Shown: positions 44,865 to 53,368 of the stretch, in pieces
Position numbering within the stretch: the stretch's first letter is position 1
Layout: each line of letters opens with the position of its first letter
NCBI RefSeq assembly: GCF_026167665.1
Contig: NZ_CP098740.1
Coordinates: 3,720,001 to 3,784,000 of the forward strand
Source of the DNA: Streptomyces drozdowiczii
Lineage (GTDB): Bacteria > Actinomycetota > Actinomycetes > Streptomycetales > Streptomycetaceae
Reading direction: 5' to 3'
DNA: 64,000 nt
Notes under the pieces: generated by a model
Database searches by the model: none
What the model was told of the DNA's origin: nothing
Seen by the model: only the letters and a program-made list of their open reading frames with translations
Program-made: the position numbers and the translations under genes

Positions 44865-46908
44865 GTACCGGGCGCGCCGGGCGCGGGGGCGGGGCGGGCT
44901 CGGAGGTGGTCATGGAGCTGGTGCCGGTGTGGGGCGGGGCGGGGGCTGGAGTCCCCGGGGCCGGGCTGGTGGCGGCCGTGATCCCGGTGGGGAGGGCTGT
45001 GGCGGTGGGGGCGGCACCGGCGGCTTCGGCGGCTCCGGCGGTCAGGGCGGGGCTCGGCGGGTGGCCCGCCTCCGGGGTACTCGCCGCGCGCTGCGGTGCC
45101 TCGGTCGCGGTGGCATCCGCGTCGGCGCCGGCCTCCGTCGGAGGGGCATGCTCGGGACGGTCGTGACAGTGATGGTTGCGCCAGGGGGTCCATGGCCGGC
45201 AGCAGGAGTGCGCTGCCACGGCGGGCTCGGCGATCCTGCCGCCGGACCTCCCGGCGAACGCCACCTGGCCGCCATGGGCAGCGTGGGCGTTGCTCCAGTC
45301 CTGGATCGTCTCGTACGCGGCGTGGTCCATGAACGAGCCGTCCAGCTCCACGACCACATCGGCATCCTGGGGGAGTCGCCCCAGCACCCGGCTGATGCGG
45401 GGAACGGCCAGGAAGGTCAACTGGCCCCGTACGACGACGAGGTGTTGCCCGTTCTGTTCGGACACCGAGATCCGGGTCCGGCCCAGGCGGTGCAGCGCGA
45501 CGGCCACCGCGACGGCGATGCCGATGACCACGCCCTTGAGCACGCCGACGACCAGCACCCCGGCGATGGTGGCGCCGTACACCAGGAACTCCCGGTGCTT
45601 ATGGACGTTGCGGATGTGCGCCAGGCTGACCATCTTGAGGCCGACCATCATCACCAGTGCTCCGAGGGCGGCCAGCGGGATGCGCTCCAGGACGCCGACG
45701 AGCAGGGCGGATGCGACCAGGATCCATACGCCGTGCAGCACGGTGGACGCGCGGCCCGTCGCTCCGGCCCTGACATTCGCCGAACTGCGCACGGCTCCAC
45801 CGGAGACCGCGAGTCCCCCCAGCAGGCCCGATACCGCGTTGGCGACGCCTTGTGCGCGTAGCTCCCGATCGAGGTCGGAGCGTTTGAGGAGGGGCGGCGC
45901 GGGCCGCTTGGTGGCGTCCGGATGGTCGTCGTTGTCGCCGGACTCGTCCGCCGCGCGAGTCCCGTCGTCCGGCGCCTCCCCGGTCCGCGCAGGGGAATCC
46001 GTCGAGTGGGCACGGCTCCGGTCAGCAGCGAGCTTGTCCACGGCGACGGCGGCGAGCAGGGACTCCAGGCTGGCCACCAGCATCATCGTGAACACGGCTG
46101 TAGCCAGGCCGAGCACCGGTCCGTCCGGCATTTCGGGCAGGGCGTGCGAACGCCAGGAGGGCAGATCGACCCGGGCGATCGACGGTGCCGCCCACGCGGC
46201 CACGGCCGTTGCCAGACCCACGGCGGCCAGGGCCGCCGGGGCGCGGCGCAGGAACCGCCCGGTCCGTCCGGGCAGCAGTGGCCACAGGACGAGGACGGCT
46301 ACGGTGAGCGCGCCGATCAATGGAGCGGCGAGACTGACATGTGCCAGCTGGTCGGGGAGATGCAGCACGTTGGAGATCGCCGAGCTCTGCGGTGAGCCGC
46401 CCAGCACGATGTGCAGTTGAGCGAGCGCGATGGCCACGCCGATGCCGGCGAGCGTGCCGTGGACGATGGCGGGGCTGACGGCGAGTGCGCTGCGGGCCGC
46501 GCGCAATGAGCCGAGCGCGAGCTGGAGCAGGCCCGCCCCGATCGTGATGGCGCAGGTGGTGCGCCAGCCGTAGATCTGGATCGTCTCGGCGGTGACCACG
46601 GTCAGTCCGGCGGACGGACCGGAGACCTGCAGGGGGGTGCCGCCGAGGAGTCCGGCGACGATGCCGCCGACCGCGGCGGAGATGAGCCCCGCCTCCAGGG
46701 GGGCTCCCATGGCGACAGCCAGACCGAGCGACATGGGGATGGCGAGCAGAAAGACAGTGATGGACGCGGACACGTCGGCGCCCGAGATGCGGAACCGTCC
46801 GCCGCGCGGCGGCGGGGGCGGGCTGTGTGGTCGCTTGACTCCCGAGGACCGGGAGGGGCGCGAACTGCGGGACGAGTGTTCGTGGCGAGTGGGCACGCAG
46901 GCAGACAT
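44650..46908 (-). CDS. SulP-family anion transporter (N-terminal part of fusion, frame lost near 44.86 kb)
   Basis: Membrane transporter for bicarbonate or sulfate-type anions. The SulP domain (about 25-460) starts SGADVSASITVFLLAIPMSLG and contains GGTPLQVSGPSAGLTVV, ANAVSGLLGGLAVSGGAVRSSANVRAGA and 10-12 helices, with a long acidic insert (about 295-350). A STAS-like domain (about 460-555) includes VRGQLTFLAVPRI and VELDGSFMDHAAYE. After about residue 680 the frame reads a poly-Pro artefact caused by the lost base; the true continuation is the carbonic anhydrase. ATG 46908 follows GGAGGAGA at 8 bases. The fusion would feed CO2/bicarbonate exchange at the membrane. Confidence 0.88.
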   Translation of the reverse strand: MSACVPTRHEHSSRSSRPSRSSGVKRPHSPPPPPRGGRFRISGADVSASITVFLLAIPMSLGLAVAMGAPLEAGLISAAVGGIVAGLLGGTPLQVSGPSAGLTVVTAETIQIYGWRTTCAITIGAGLLQLALGSLRAARSALAVSPAIVHGTLAGIGVAIALAQLHIVLGGSPQSSAISNVLHLPDQLAHVSLAAPLIGALTVAVLVLWPLLPGRTGRFLRRAPAALAAVGLATAVAAWAAPSIARVDLPSWRSHALPEMPDGPVLGLATAVFTMMLVASLESLLAAVAVDKLAADRSRAHSTDSPARTGEAPDDGTRAADESGDNDDHPDATKRPAPPLLKRSDLDRELRAQGVANAVSGLLGGLAVSGGAVRSSANVRAGATGRASTVLHGVWILVASALLVGVLERIPLAALGALVMMVGLKMVSLAHIRNVHKHREFLVYGATIAGVLVVGVLKGVVIGIAVAVAVALHRLGRTRISVSEQNGQHLVVVRGQLTFLAVPRISRVLGRLPQDADVVVELDGSFMDHAAYETIQDWSNAHAAHGGQVAFAGRSGGRIAEPAVAAHSCCRPWTPWRNHHCHDRPEHAPPTEAGADADATATEAPQRAASTPEAGHPPSPALTAGAAEAAGAAPTATALPTGITAATSPAPGTPAPAPPHTGTSSMTTSEPAPPPRPARPVPPPPPPPPPLPPSSPHPPADPRAQSAITGWSGASARSSGIRRPSSVGSWHDSPGRAKAPRSSSSPARTPAW

Positions 46909-46992
46909 ATTTCCCGTCTCCTCCTGAGCGGCGCGGTCGTGGAACTCGATGGCGCGGCCGTGGGTCACGGCATGCAGCGGCGGGATATCTCA

Positions 46993-47024
46993 ACTCTCGG
47001 TAAACAGAGAGTAATGGAGAGTAA
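46993..47024. promoter_or_regulatory. operator-like repeat in divergent promoter
   Basis: An inverted pair ACTCTC/GAGAGT (46993-46998, 47007-47012) overlaps a direct repeat GAGAGTAA (47007-47014, 47017-47024). It lies between the divergent SulP and deacetylase genes in an AT-richer patch, so it may bind a regulator of either. Confidence 0.4.
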
Positions 47025-47190
47025 AGAGCCGTGTCCAGGATTGGGGGCAAATGGGCCATCCAGCCACCCATTCCGGTGAATAGTCAGCTTTTCATTCGGC
47101 CTGTCGTGCTGGCTCTTGGGCACTGCGTGCGAACTTGGCCGCTCCGTGTCGGCACCCGGCGCAAGCTACCTGCGAGAAAGAGGTGGGCGG

Positions 47191-48519
47191 ATGATGGCCG
47201 CCGCGAAGAAGACGATGGGCCCCACGAAAAGGATCGGCCTGGGCGTCGTGGCCGTCGTACTGGTCATGGGGGCGGCCGGGTGCTCGGGAGCCGACTCCGG
47301 AGCGGAGGGCTCCGGTCTCGGGGCTGTGAACGGCGCTGCGGGAGAGAAGAAGAAGGGCGCTGAGGCTGCGCCCAAGCGCGTGTTCCGGGCCATTGGCGAT
47401 GGTTCCACCGCGTTCACCGGGGTTCAGCCCAAGCAGCCGGTGGTGGATCGTCTGACGGCCGGCCAGAAACCTCCGCAGTTCGTGGTGTTCTCGTGGGACG
47501 GGGCGGGCGAGGACAGCCAGCGGCTCTTTTCGCACTTTCGCGAGGTGGGCAAGAAGTACAACGCCGCGATGACGTACTTCCTCAGCGGCGTCTATCTGCT
47601 GCCGGAGGGGAATCGGACGCAGTACGACCCGCCCAAGCACAACGCCGGTGCCTCGGACATCGGTTTCAACGACACCAAGGGCATCCGCGACACCCTGACC
47701 CAGCTCCGTGGGGCCTGGCAGGACGGCAACGAGATCGGCACCCACTTCAACGGGCACTTCTGCGGTAAGGATGGCGGCGTCGGCACCTGGTCCGTCGAGG
47801 AGTGGAAGAGCGAGATCAGCCAGGCCAAGTCATTCGTGAAGGGCTGGAAGACGAACGACCCGGTCCTCAGGGGCGAGAAGGCGCTGCCCTTCGATTACGA
47901 CAAGGAGCTCGTCGGCGGCCGAACCCCCTGCTTGGAGGGCCGGGAGAACATGGTGGCGGCGGCACGCACCATGGGGTTCCGCTACGACTCCAGCGGGGTC
48001 AACGATCAGGTGTGGCCCCAGAAGAAGAACGGTGTCTGGGACCTCTCCATGCAACTGGTGCCGGTTCCGGGGCGCGCCTTCGAGACGCTGTCGATGGACT
48101 ACAACTTCATGTTCAACCAGTCAGGAACGACGCAGGGCGACCCCGACAAGCACGAGTACTGGGGAAACCAGATGCGTGACGGCCTGCTCCAGGCGTTCGA
48201 TCGCGCATACGACGGCAACCGCGCGCCACTGATCATCGGCAACCACTTCGAGTCCTGGAACGGTGGAACGTACATGCGCGCCATCGAGCAGACCATCGCG
48301 GCGGTCTGCACCAAGAAGGACGTGCGCTGCGTCTCGTTCAGGCAACTGGCGGACTGGCTCGACGCCCAGGATCCGGCAACCCTGGCGACGCTCCGGACGC
48401 TGAAGGTCGGCCAGGCTCCCAAGGCCGGCTGGCCCGCGTTCCTCAAGTCGGGCGTGGACCGGGAGCAGTCGGCCTCGAAGGCGCCGGCCGCGGCTGCGGG
48501 CAATCCGGCCGGTCGTTAG
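47191..48519 (+). CDS. polysaccharide deacetylase-like lipoprotein
   Basis: 442 residues with a lipoprotein signal (VVLVMGAAGC, Cys near 32) and an Ala/Gly/Lys-rich linker. The catalytic-type fold has VVFSWDGAGED in place of the usual TFDDG motif, and GTHFNGHFC, which keeps the metal-binding H-x3-H. The later RTPCLEGREN and GNHFESWN may complete the site. Acts outside the membrane; carbohydrate substrate not clear. ATG 47191 (or the next codon, also ATG) follows AAGAGG. Confidence 0.82.
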   Translation: MMAAAKKTMGPTKRIGLGVVAVVLVMGAAGCSGADSGAEGSGLGAVNGAAGEKKKGAEAAPKRVFRAIGDGSTAFTGVQPKQPVVDRLTAGQKPPQFVVFSWDGAGEDSQRLFSHFREVGKKYNAAMTYFLSGVYLLPEGNRTQYDPPKHNAGASDIGFNDTKGIRDTLTQLRGAWQDGNEIGTHFNGHFCGKDGGVGTWSVEEWKSEISQAKSFVKGWKTNDPVLRGEKALPFDYDKELVGGRTPCLEGRENMVAAARTMGFRYDSSGVNDQVWPQKKNGVWDLSMQLVPVPGRAFETLSMDYNFMFNQSGTTQGDPDKHEYWGNQMRDGLLQAFDRAYDGNRAPLIIGNHFESWNGGTYMRAIEQTIAAVCTKKDVRCVSFRQLADWLDAQDPATLATLRTLKVGQAPKAGWPAFLKSGVDREQSASKAPAAAAGNPAGR

Positions 48520-48526
48520 ATCCAGT

Positions 48527-48555
48527 GGCGCCGGGCAGGAGGTGTGCCCGGCGCC
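48527..48555. terminator. hairpin between convergent genes
   Basis: A perfect 11-bp stem (48527-48537 with 48545-48555), 7-base loop, between the deacetylase-like gene and the convergent CooC-like ATPase gene. Confidence 0.75.
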
Positions 48556-48584
48556 GTGGTCGGCCCATCCGGGACCTCAGTCGC

Positions 48585-49586
48585 TCACGCGGGCTGGGTG
48601 GCTTCGGCGTGGAGGAAGCGCTCGTCCAGCACGAAGCCGGGGTCGACCTGCGCGGCGAGGTCGGCGCCGGTCTTCTCGTTCCCCCAGCTCTCCGCGTTCC
48701 TCAGGTGGAAGTGCACCATCTGGCGCGTGTAACGGGCCCAGTCCCGTCGCTCGTACGAGTCCTCCGCAGCGTTCTGCAGGGCTTGCAGGGCCATCCGGTT
48801 GTCCGCCTCGAGCAGTTCGAAGCGTGCGGGGCGACCCTTCTCCATGGCTCGCACCCAGTCGGAATGGCCGACGGTCACCAGCAGGTCGTCGCCCACCTCG
48901 GAGCGCAGGAAGTCCAGGTCGTCCTCGCCCTGCACCTTGTTCCCGACGACCTTCAGACCCACGCCGAAGTCCCGCGCGTACTCCTTGTACTGGCGGTAGA
49001 CGGAGACGCCCTTGCGGGTCGGTTCGGCGACGAGGAACGTCATGTCGAAGCGGGTGAACATCCCCGAGGCGAAGGAGTCCGAACCGGCGGTCATATCGAC
49101 CACGACGTATTCGTCCGGGCCATCCACCAGGTGGTTGAGGCAGAGCTCGACCGCGCCGACCTTCGAGTGGTAGCACGCCACGCCCAGGTCCGACTCGGTG
49201 AACGGGCCCGTCGCCATCAGCCGGATGTCCCCATCGTCGAGCCGGACCGTACGGGCACAGGCATCGAAGATCGGGTTGTCCTCGCGCACGCGCAGAAGGC
49301 GCGAGCCCTCGCCCGGCGGCGTCGTCTTGATCATCGTCTCGGCCGAGGCGATGCGCGGATTGCTGCCGCGCAGGTACTCCTTGATCAGGGGGAGTTCGGC
49401 GCCCATGGCGGGCAGCGCTGCGGATTCGTCCTCATCAAGGCCGAGCGCGGCTCCGAGGTGCTGGTTGATGTCGGCGTCCACCGCGACGACGTGGGCTTCA
49501 TTGGCTGCGAGGTGGCGGATGAAGAGCGAGGACAGCGTGGTCTTTCCGCTGCCGCCCTTCCCTACGAAAGCGATCTTCATGTTCAC
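48585..49586 (-). CDS. CooC/ParA-like P-loop ATPase
   Basis: 333 residues. Deviant Walker A motif VGKGGSGKTTLSSLFIRHLA (about 8-27) with the signature Lys before GG, VVAVDADINQHLG (Walker A'), and YVVVDMTAGSD in switch II. Relatives mature nickel enzymes or position proteins; nothing nearby is a nickel enzyme. It is divergent from the Fic-like gene, with 96 bases between starts, and belongs to a conserved neighbourhood before the Tad locus. Confidence 0.85.
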   Translation of the reverse strand: MNMKIAFVGKGGSGKTTLSSLFIRHLAANEAHVVAVDADINQHLGAALGLDEDESAALPAMGAELPLIKEYLRGSNPRIASAETMIKTTPPGEGSRLLRVREDNPIFDACARTVRLDDGDIRLMATGPFTESDLGVACYHSKVGAVELCLNHLVDGPDEYVVVDMTAGSDSFASGMFTRFDMTFLVAEPTRKGVSVYRQYKEYARDFGVGLKVVGNKVQGEDDLDFLRSEVGDDLLVTVGHSDWVRAMEKGRPARFELLEADNRMALQALQNAAEDSYERRDWARYTRQMVHFHLRNAESWGNEKTGADLAAQVDPGFVLDERFLHAEATQPA

Positions 49587-49682
49587 CTAGGGTAGTCGAT
49601 TGCTCGCTATGCGTTGTCTGGTTTCGTGAAGAAGGCCACTCCCGGCCGATGGGTGGGCGGGAGGCGCGTAGCCTCGCTACTT

Positions 49683-50507
49683 ATGAGTACGACTTCCTCG
49701 GACCCGCTCGTCGCTCTCGGCGCCCTGCCGGGCGTGAACGACGCGGTGGACTCCGTACGCAAGGCGGTGGACCGCGTCTACGGCCACCGTGTGATGCGGC
49801 GCCGCAGCAACGAGGTCACGGCGGAGGCCGCTCTGCGGGGCGCGCGTGGATCGGCAGCCCTGTCCGGTGCCGACTGGAACCTCGAAGAGGTGCGCCGTCG
49901 CACCGACTTCAGCGGCGATGGCGAGGCGCGTGTCGTCGGAGCCGCGCTACGGCTGACGGCGGAGGCGGGGCAGCTTCTGTCCATCTGGCGGCAGTCACCG
50001 TTGCGGGTGCTGGCTCGGCTTCACCTGGTGGCGGCCGGCAGTGCCGCACCGGAGGACGCGGTCGGGCGGCCCCGTCTCGCGGGCGAACCGGTGGACGAGC
50101 CTCTGATCGAAGCCCCGCTGCCGGACGCGGACGAGGTCGCGGGTCGACTGGACGGTCTCAGCAGGATCATTCTTTCGGGGAGTGAGGCTCCCGCTCTGGT
50201 GACCGCCGCCGTCGTGCACGGAGAGCTGCTGGCCCTGCGCCCCTTCGGTTCGCACAACGGCCTGGTGGCTCGGACCGCGGAGCGGATCGTGCTGATCGGG
50301 AGCGGGCTCGATCCGAAGTCGATCTGCCCGGCCGAGGTCGGGCACGCCGAGCAGGGGCGGGCGGCCTACGTCGCCGCCTTCGACGGCTATCTGTCCGGCA
50401 CGCCGGACGGCATGGCAGCCTGGATCACTCATTGCGGACGGGCGGCGGAACTCGGCGTCAGGGAATCGACAGCGGTGTGCGAAGCCCTGCAGCGAGGCGC
50501 CGCATAA
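49683..50507 (+). CDS. Fic-fold-like protein with degenerate motif
   Basis: 274 residues, soluble, helical. The region VVHGELLALRPFGSHNGLVARTAER (about 177-201) lines up with the Fic core HPFxxGNGRxxR, but reads RPFGSHNGLVAR: the catalytic His is Arg, the first Gly is His and the Arg is Leu, while Pro, Phe, Asn, Gly and the last Arg remain. The Fic-like antitoxin-style ALSGADWNLEEVRRR segment occurs near 55. AMP transfer is therefore unlikely. ATG 49683 has TAGCCT eight bases upstream and no ribosome site, consistent with a leaderless message. Confidence 0.65.
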   Translation: MSTTSSDPLVALGALPGVNDAVDSVRKAVDRVYGHRVMRRRSNEVTAEAALRGARGSAALSGADWNLEEVRRRTDFSGDGEARVVGAALRLTAEAGQLLSIWRQSPLRVLARLHLVAAGSAAPEDAVGRPRLAGEPVDEPLIEAPLPDADEVAGRLDGLSRIILSGSEAPALVTAAVVHGELLALRPFGSHNGLVARTAERIVLIGSGLDPKSICPAEVGHAEQGRAAYVAAFDGYLSGTPDGMAAWITHCGRAAELGVRESTAVCEALQRGAA

Positions 50508-50907
50508 GGCGGGACCGCCGCTCGCCACCCGTGCCGGTGGTCGCTGTCATGCGAGGCGCCTCGCGTCTCGCACGGAGCTGGACATGGTTGCGGCGGTACC
50601 GGTCTCGGTACCGCCGCTGGCACGTCCACCCGGTTACCAAGCGTCCTCGATATGTGCCCATCAGGTCGGAGTCTTTGCCCGCTCCTGGTGTGGCTGGCCC
50701 GTAATCGACGGGTCGACGTCGCGTGGGTGCCGGGTTTTCATGCGCGGTCCGTGGGGCCTTGCTGCGTAATTCAGGTCATCCTCGCGGATGTCCTTGGTCT
50801 CGCGGGCCGTTGAGTCCTTTGTACTCCAGGGGCCGGTGGAGCGGTAGTGGTGGCCGCACTTCTTTACTTTTGGGTTCAATTACGGACGAGTTGGTTCAAT
50901 CGGCGGG
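50508..50907. other. intergenic region with hairpin, 400 bases
   Basis: Between the convergent Fic-like and HAD genes. A perfect 11-bp inverted repeat (50590-50600 with 50607-50617; GCGGCGGTACC/GGTACCGCCGC, 6-base loop) is the likely terminator. I see no coding signal in the rest; it is AT-richer near 50850-50895. Confidence 0.55.
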
Positions 50908-51735
50908 TCAGGCGGGAGCCGCGCCGGCTCGACGGCGGGCGGCGTACCAGACGGCTCCCGCCGTAAGTGCGGCGGCACTCACGGCTGCCGCGGCCATGAG
51001 CGCCGGTCGCGGCGGCAGGGAGAACGCCGAGAGGCGCTGCTTGAGGCGGACGGGCCGATCGAAGACGAGAATCGGCCACTCCCGGAGCGCGGCCTCCCGT
51101 CGCAGCGCGCGGTCCGGATTGACCGCGTGGGGATGGCCGACGGATTCCAGCATCGGTACGTCGGTGGCCGAGTCGCTGTACGCGTAGCAGCGGGCCAGGT
51201 CGTATCCCTCGGATTCCGCGAGCGCCTTGATGGCTTCGGCCTTCGTGGGGCCGTACGCGTAGTACTCCACCTCGCCCGTGTAGCAGCCGTCGTCACCGAC
51301 GACCATGCGGGTGGCGACGACGCGGTCGGCGCCCAGCAGTTCACCGATCGGCTCGACCACCTCGGCGCCCGAGGTCGAGACGATCACGACATCGCGGCCG
51401 GCGGTGTGGTGCTCCTCGATGAGGGTCGCCGCCTCGTCATAGATGATCGGATCGATCAGTTCGTGCAGCGTCTCGGCCACGAGCTCCTTGACCTGCTGTA
51501 CGTTCCAGCCCTTGCAGAGCGCCGAAAGATATTCGCGCATCCGCTCCATCTGGTCGTGATCCGCACCCCCGGCAAGGAACACGAACTGTGTGTACGCGGT
51601 ACGCAGCACCGCGCGGCGGTTGATCAGCCCGCCGTGGTAGAAGGACTTGCTGAAGGTCAGTGTCGAGGACTTCGCAATGACCGTCTTGTCCAGGTCGAAG
51701 AAGGCGGCTGTGCGCGGCAAGAAGCGGTTTTCCAC
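50908..51735 (-). CDS. HAD-family phosphatase with C-terminal membrane anchor
   Basis: 275 residues of the SerB-like HAD-IB type. Motif I is FFDLDKTVIAKSS (nucleophile Asp and general acid Asp), motif II VIVSTSGAEV and the motif III/IV region YAYSDSATDVPML. A C-terminal hydrophobic helix (PALMAAAAVSAAALTAGAVWYAA) would tether it to the membrane. Relatives in streptomycetes have been described as linked to morphological differentiation. GTG 51735 follows TATGCT by seven bases without a ribosome site, suggesting a leaderless transcript; ATG 51747 is the alternative. Confidence 0.9.
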   Translation of the reverse strand: MENRFLPRTAAFFDLDKTVIAKSSTLTFSKSFYHGGLINRRAVLRTAYTQFVFLAGGADHDQMERMREYLSALCKGWNVQQVKELVAETLHELIDPIIYDEAATLIEEHHTAGRDVVIVSTSGAEVVEPIGELLGADRVVATRMVVGDDGCYTGEVEYYAYGPTKAEAIKALAESEGYDLARCYAYSDSATDVPMLESVGHPHAVNPDRALRREAALREWPILVFDRPVRLKQRLSAFSLPPRPALMAAAAVSAAALTAGAVWYAARRRAGAAPA

Positions 51736-51812
51736 ACGGCAGAGCATAGGGGCCCGCCATTCGGCGTAAACCCTGGCGCGTGGGTTTGCCTGAGAAGGGC
51801 CTCGGGTACACC

Positions 51813-51915
51813 ATGGAAGTCACGGATCGTTCGCGACCGTGCTAACCCGGTCCGGCTCCTCCCCCCCGAGTCGGCCGTGGGGACGACCCCCGCTCTCCCC
51901 CCGGCGGGGGTCGTC
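51813..51915 (+). promoter_or_regulatory. candidate leader ORF followed by terminator-like hairpin
   Basis: A 10-codon ORF (MEVTDRSRPC, 51813-51845) is followed 36 bases later by a perfect 12-bp hairpin (51882-51893 with 51904-51915). It lies in the 505-base divergent gap (51736-52240) between the HAD and ssd genes. The arrangement resembles an attenuator or a small RNA with its terminator; function is speculative. Confidence 0.35.
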
Positions 51916-52069
51916 GCATGTCCGGACGCGGTTTGTCGCGCCGAATCGACCATTTCTCCTCCTTCTGCTCCCTGTCGGGCCGTGTCTGCGCCCGGCTCAC
52001 TTCAGCGTGCACCGTGACGCTGGGTAGCGAAAGAGTCGCACCGAGAAGTCACCGATATGGGCTACGGAG

Positions 52070-52096
52070 TTATTCACAACCACTGAGTTGTCCACG
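52070..52096 (+). promoter_or_regulatory. pair of DnaA-box-like sites upstream of ssd
   Basis: TTATTCACA (52070-52078) and TTGTCCACG (52088-52096) each differ by one base from DnaA-box forms used in bacteria, lie on the same strand and are 18 bases apart start to start. They sit in an AT-rich patch about 150 bases before ssd. Confidence 0.35.
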
Positions 52097-52240
52097 GTTT
52101 TTGAGCAAGATCCACATGATTTCCGGAAGCGCTGCACCGTGATTCCACCCGTGAACTCCACGGGTACCGGAATCACCGTTCTCGGACGGGCTCCGAGATC
52201 GCCGCAACCGCGGCGAAGGTGAGTGATGGAGGGGGAGAGC

Positions 52241-53368
52241 GTGGCTGAATCCAGTGCGCAGGACCGATGGGCGGCCGTCACCGCGCGGCGGGGTGGGCCG
52301 CTGATCGTGACCGAGGACGTGGATCTGCTCGACGACCTGCTGAGGCTGTGTGCCGCTGCCGGCGCGGAACCGGAGGTGCACCACACGCTGCCGGACCACC
52401 GAGAGGGGTGGGAGCAGGCGCCCATGGTCCTCGTCGGCGACGACGCGGCCGCACGGTGCCGCGGCGCGGCGCGCAGGCGGGGCGTCATGGTCGTGGGACG
52501 GGGCCGGGACGTGCCGGACGTGTGGCGCCGAGCCGTCGAAATCGGCGCCGAGTGCGTGATCCGGCTGCCCGAATCCGAGACCTGGCTCGTCGACCAGATC
52601 GCCAACGCTTCGGAAGGCGTCGGCCGGCCCGCGGTCACGGTCGGGGTGATCGGGGGCCGGGGCGGCGCGGGCGCGTCCACGCTGGCCTGCGCCCTCGCGG
52701 TGACCGCGGCCCGAGCGGGGCAGCGGACCATGCTCATCGACGGGGACCCGCTGGGCGGCGGCATCGACGTGCTGCTCGGCGGCGAGCGGGCGGAGGGCAT
52801 GCGGTGGCCGGATTTCGCCCACTCGAAGGGGCGGGTCGGTGGGGGCGCGCTGGAGGAGTCGCTGCCCGCCCTGCACGGGCTGCGGGTGCTCAGCTGGGGC
52901 CGAGACGACTGGGTGGTGATCCCGCCACCCGCCATGCGGGCGGTGCTGGCCGCCGCGCGCAGACTCGGCGGGGTGGTGGTGGTCGATCTGCCGCGCCGGG
53001 TGGACGAAGCGGTGGCCGAGGCCCTTGCCCAGCTGGACCTGGGGCTTGTGGTCGTACCCGGGGAACTGCGCGCGGTCGCGGCGGCGAAGCGGGTGGCATC
53101 GATGGCCGGCATGGTGCTTGACGATCTGCGGGTGATGGCGCGGGGTCCGTACGCGCCGGGGCTCGACGCGCACTGGGTGGCCCGGGCCATGCGCCTGCCG
53201 CTGGCCGGCGAACTCCCGCTGGAAAGAGGTCTGTCGGCCGAGCAGGACGCGGGCGAGCCGCCCGGCGGCAACGCGCGTGGCCCGCTGGCCAGGTTCTGCG
53301 CCGCCTTCTGGGGACAGGCGCTCATCGGGGAGCGCGTCAGCGGCCCCGTCGCCGGGGGCACTCCATGA
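52241..53368 (+). CDS. Ssd/TadZ-like septum-site-determining ATPase homologue
   Basis: 375 residues. An N-terminal receiver-like domain (about 10-125) precedes a MinD-type P-loop domain (about 130-350). The P-loop reads GGRGGAGASTLACALA: the Lys normally before Thr/Ser is Ala, as in TadZ/CpaE relatives. ATPase activity may thus be weak. LIDGDPLGGGIDVLLGG provides the switch. In Tad systems it localises the pilus machine at the pole; the actinobacterial form also affects septation. GTG 52241 follows GGAGGGG. Coupled to tadA by ATGA. Confidence 0.88.
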   Translation: MAESSAQDRWAAVTARRGGPLIVTEDVDLLDDLLRLCAAAGAEPEVHHTLPDHREGWEQAPMVLVGDDAAARCRGAARRRGVMVVGRGRDVPDVWRRAVEIGAECVIRLPESETWLVDQIANASEGVGRPAVTVGVIGGRGGAGASTLACALAVTAARAGQRTMLIDGDPLGGGIDVLLGGERAEGMRWPDFAHSKGRVGGGALEESLPALHGLRVLSWGRDDWVVIPPPAMRAVLAAARRLGGVVVVDLPRRVDEAVAEALAQLDLGLVVVPGELRAVAAAKRVASMAGMVLDDLRVMARGPYAPGLDAHWVARAMRLPLAGELPLERGLSAEQDAGEPPGGNARGPLARFCAAFWGQALIGERVSGPVAGGTP

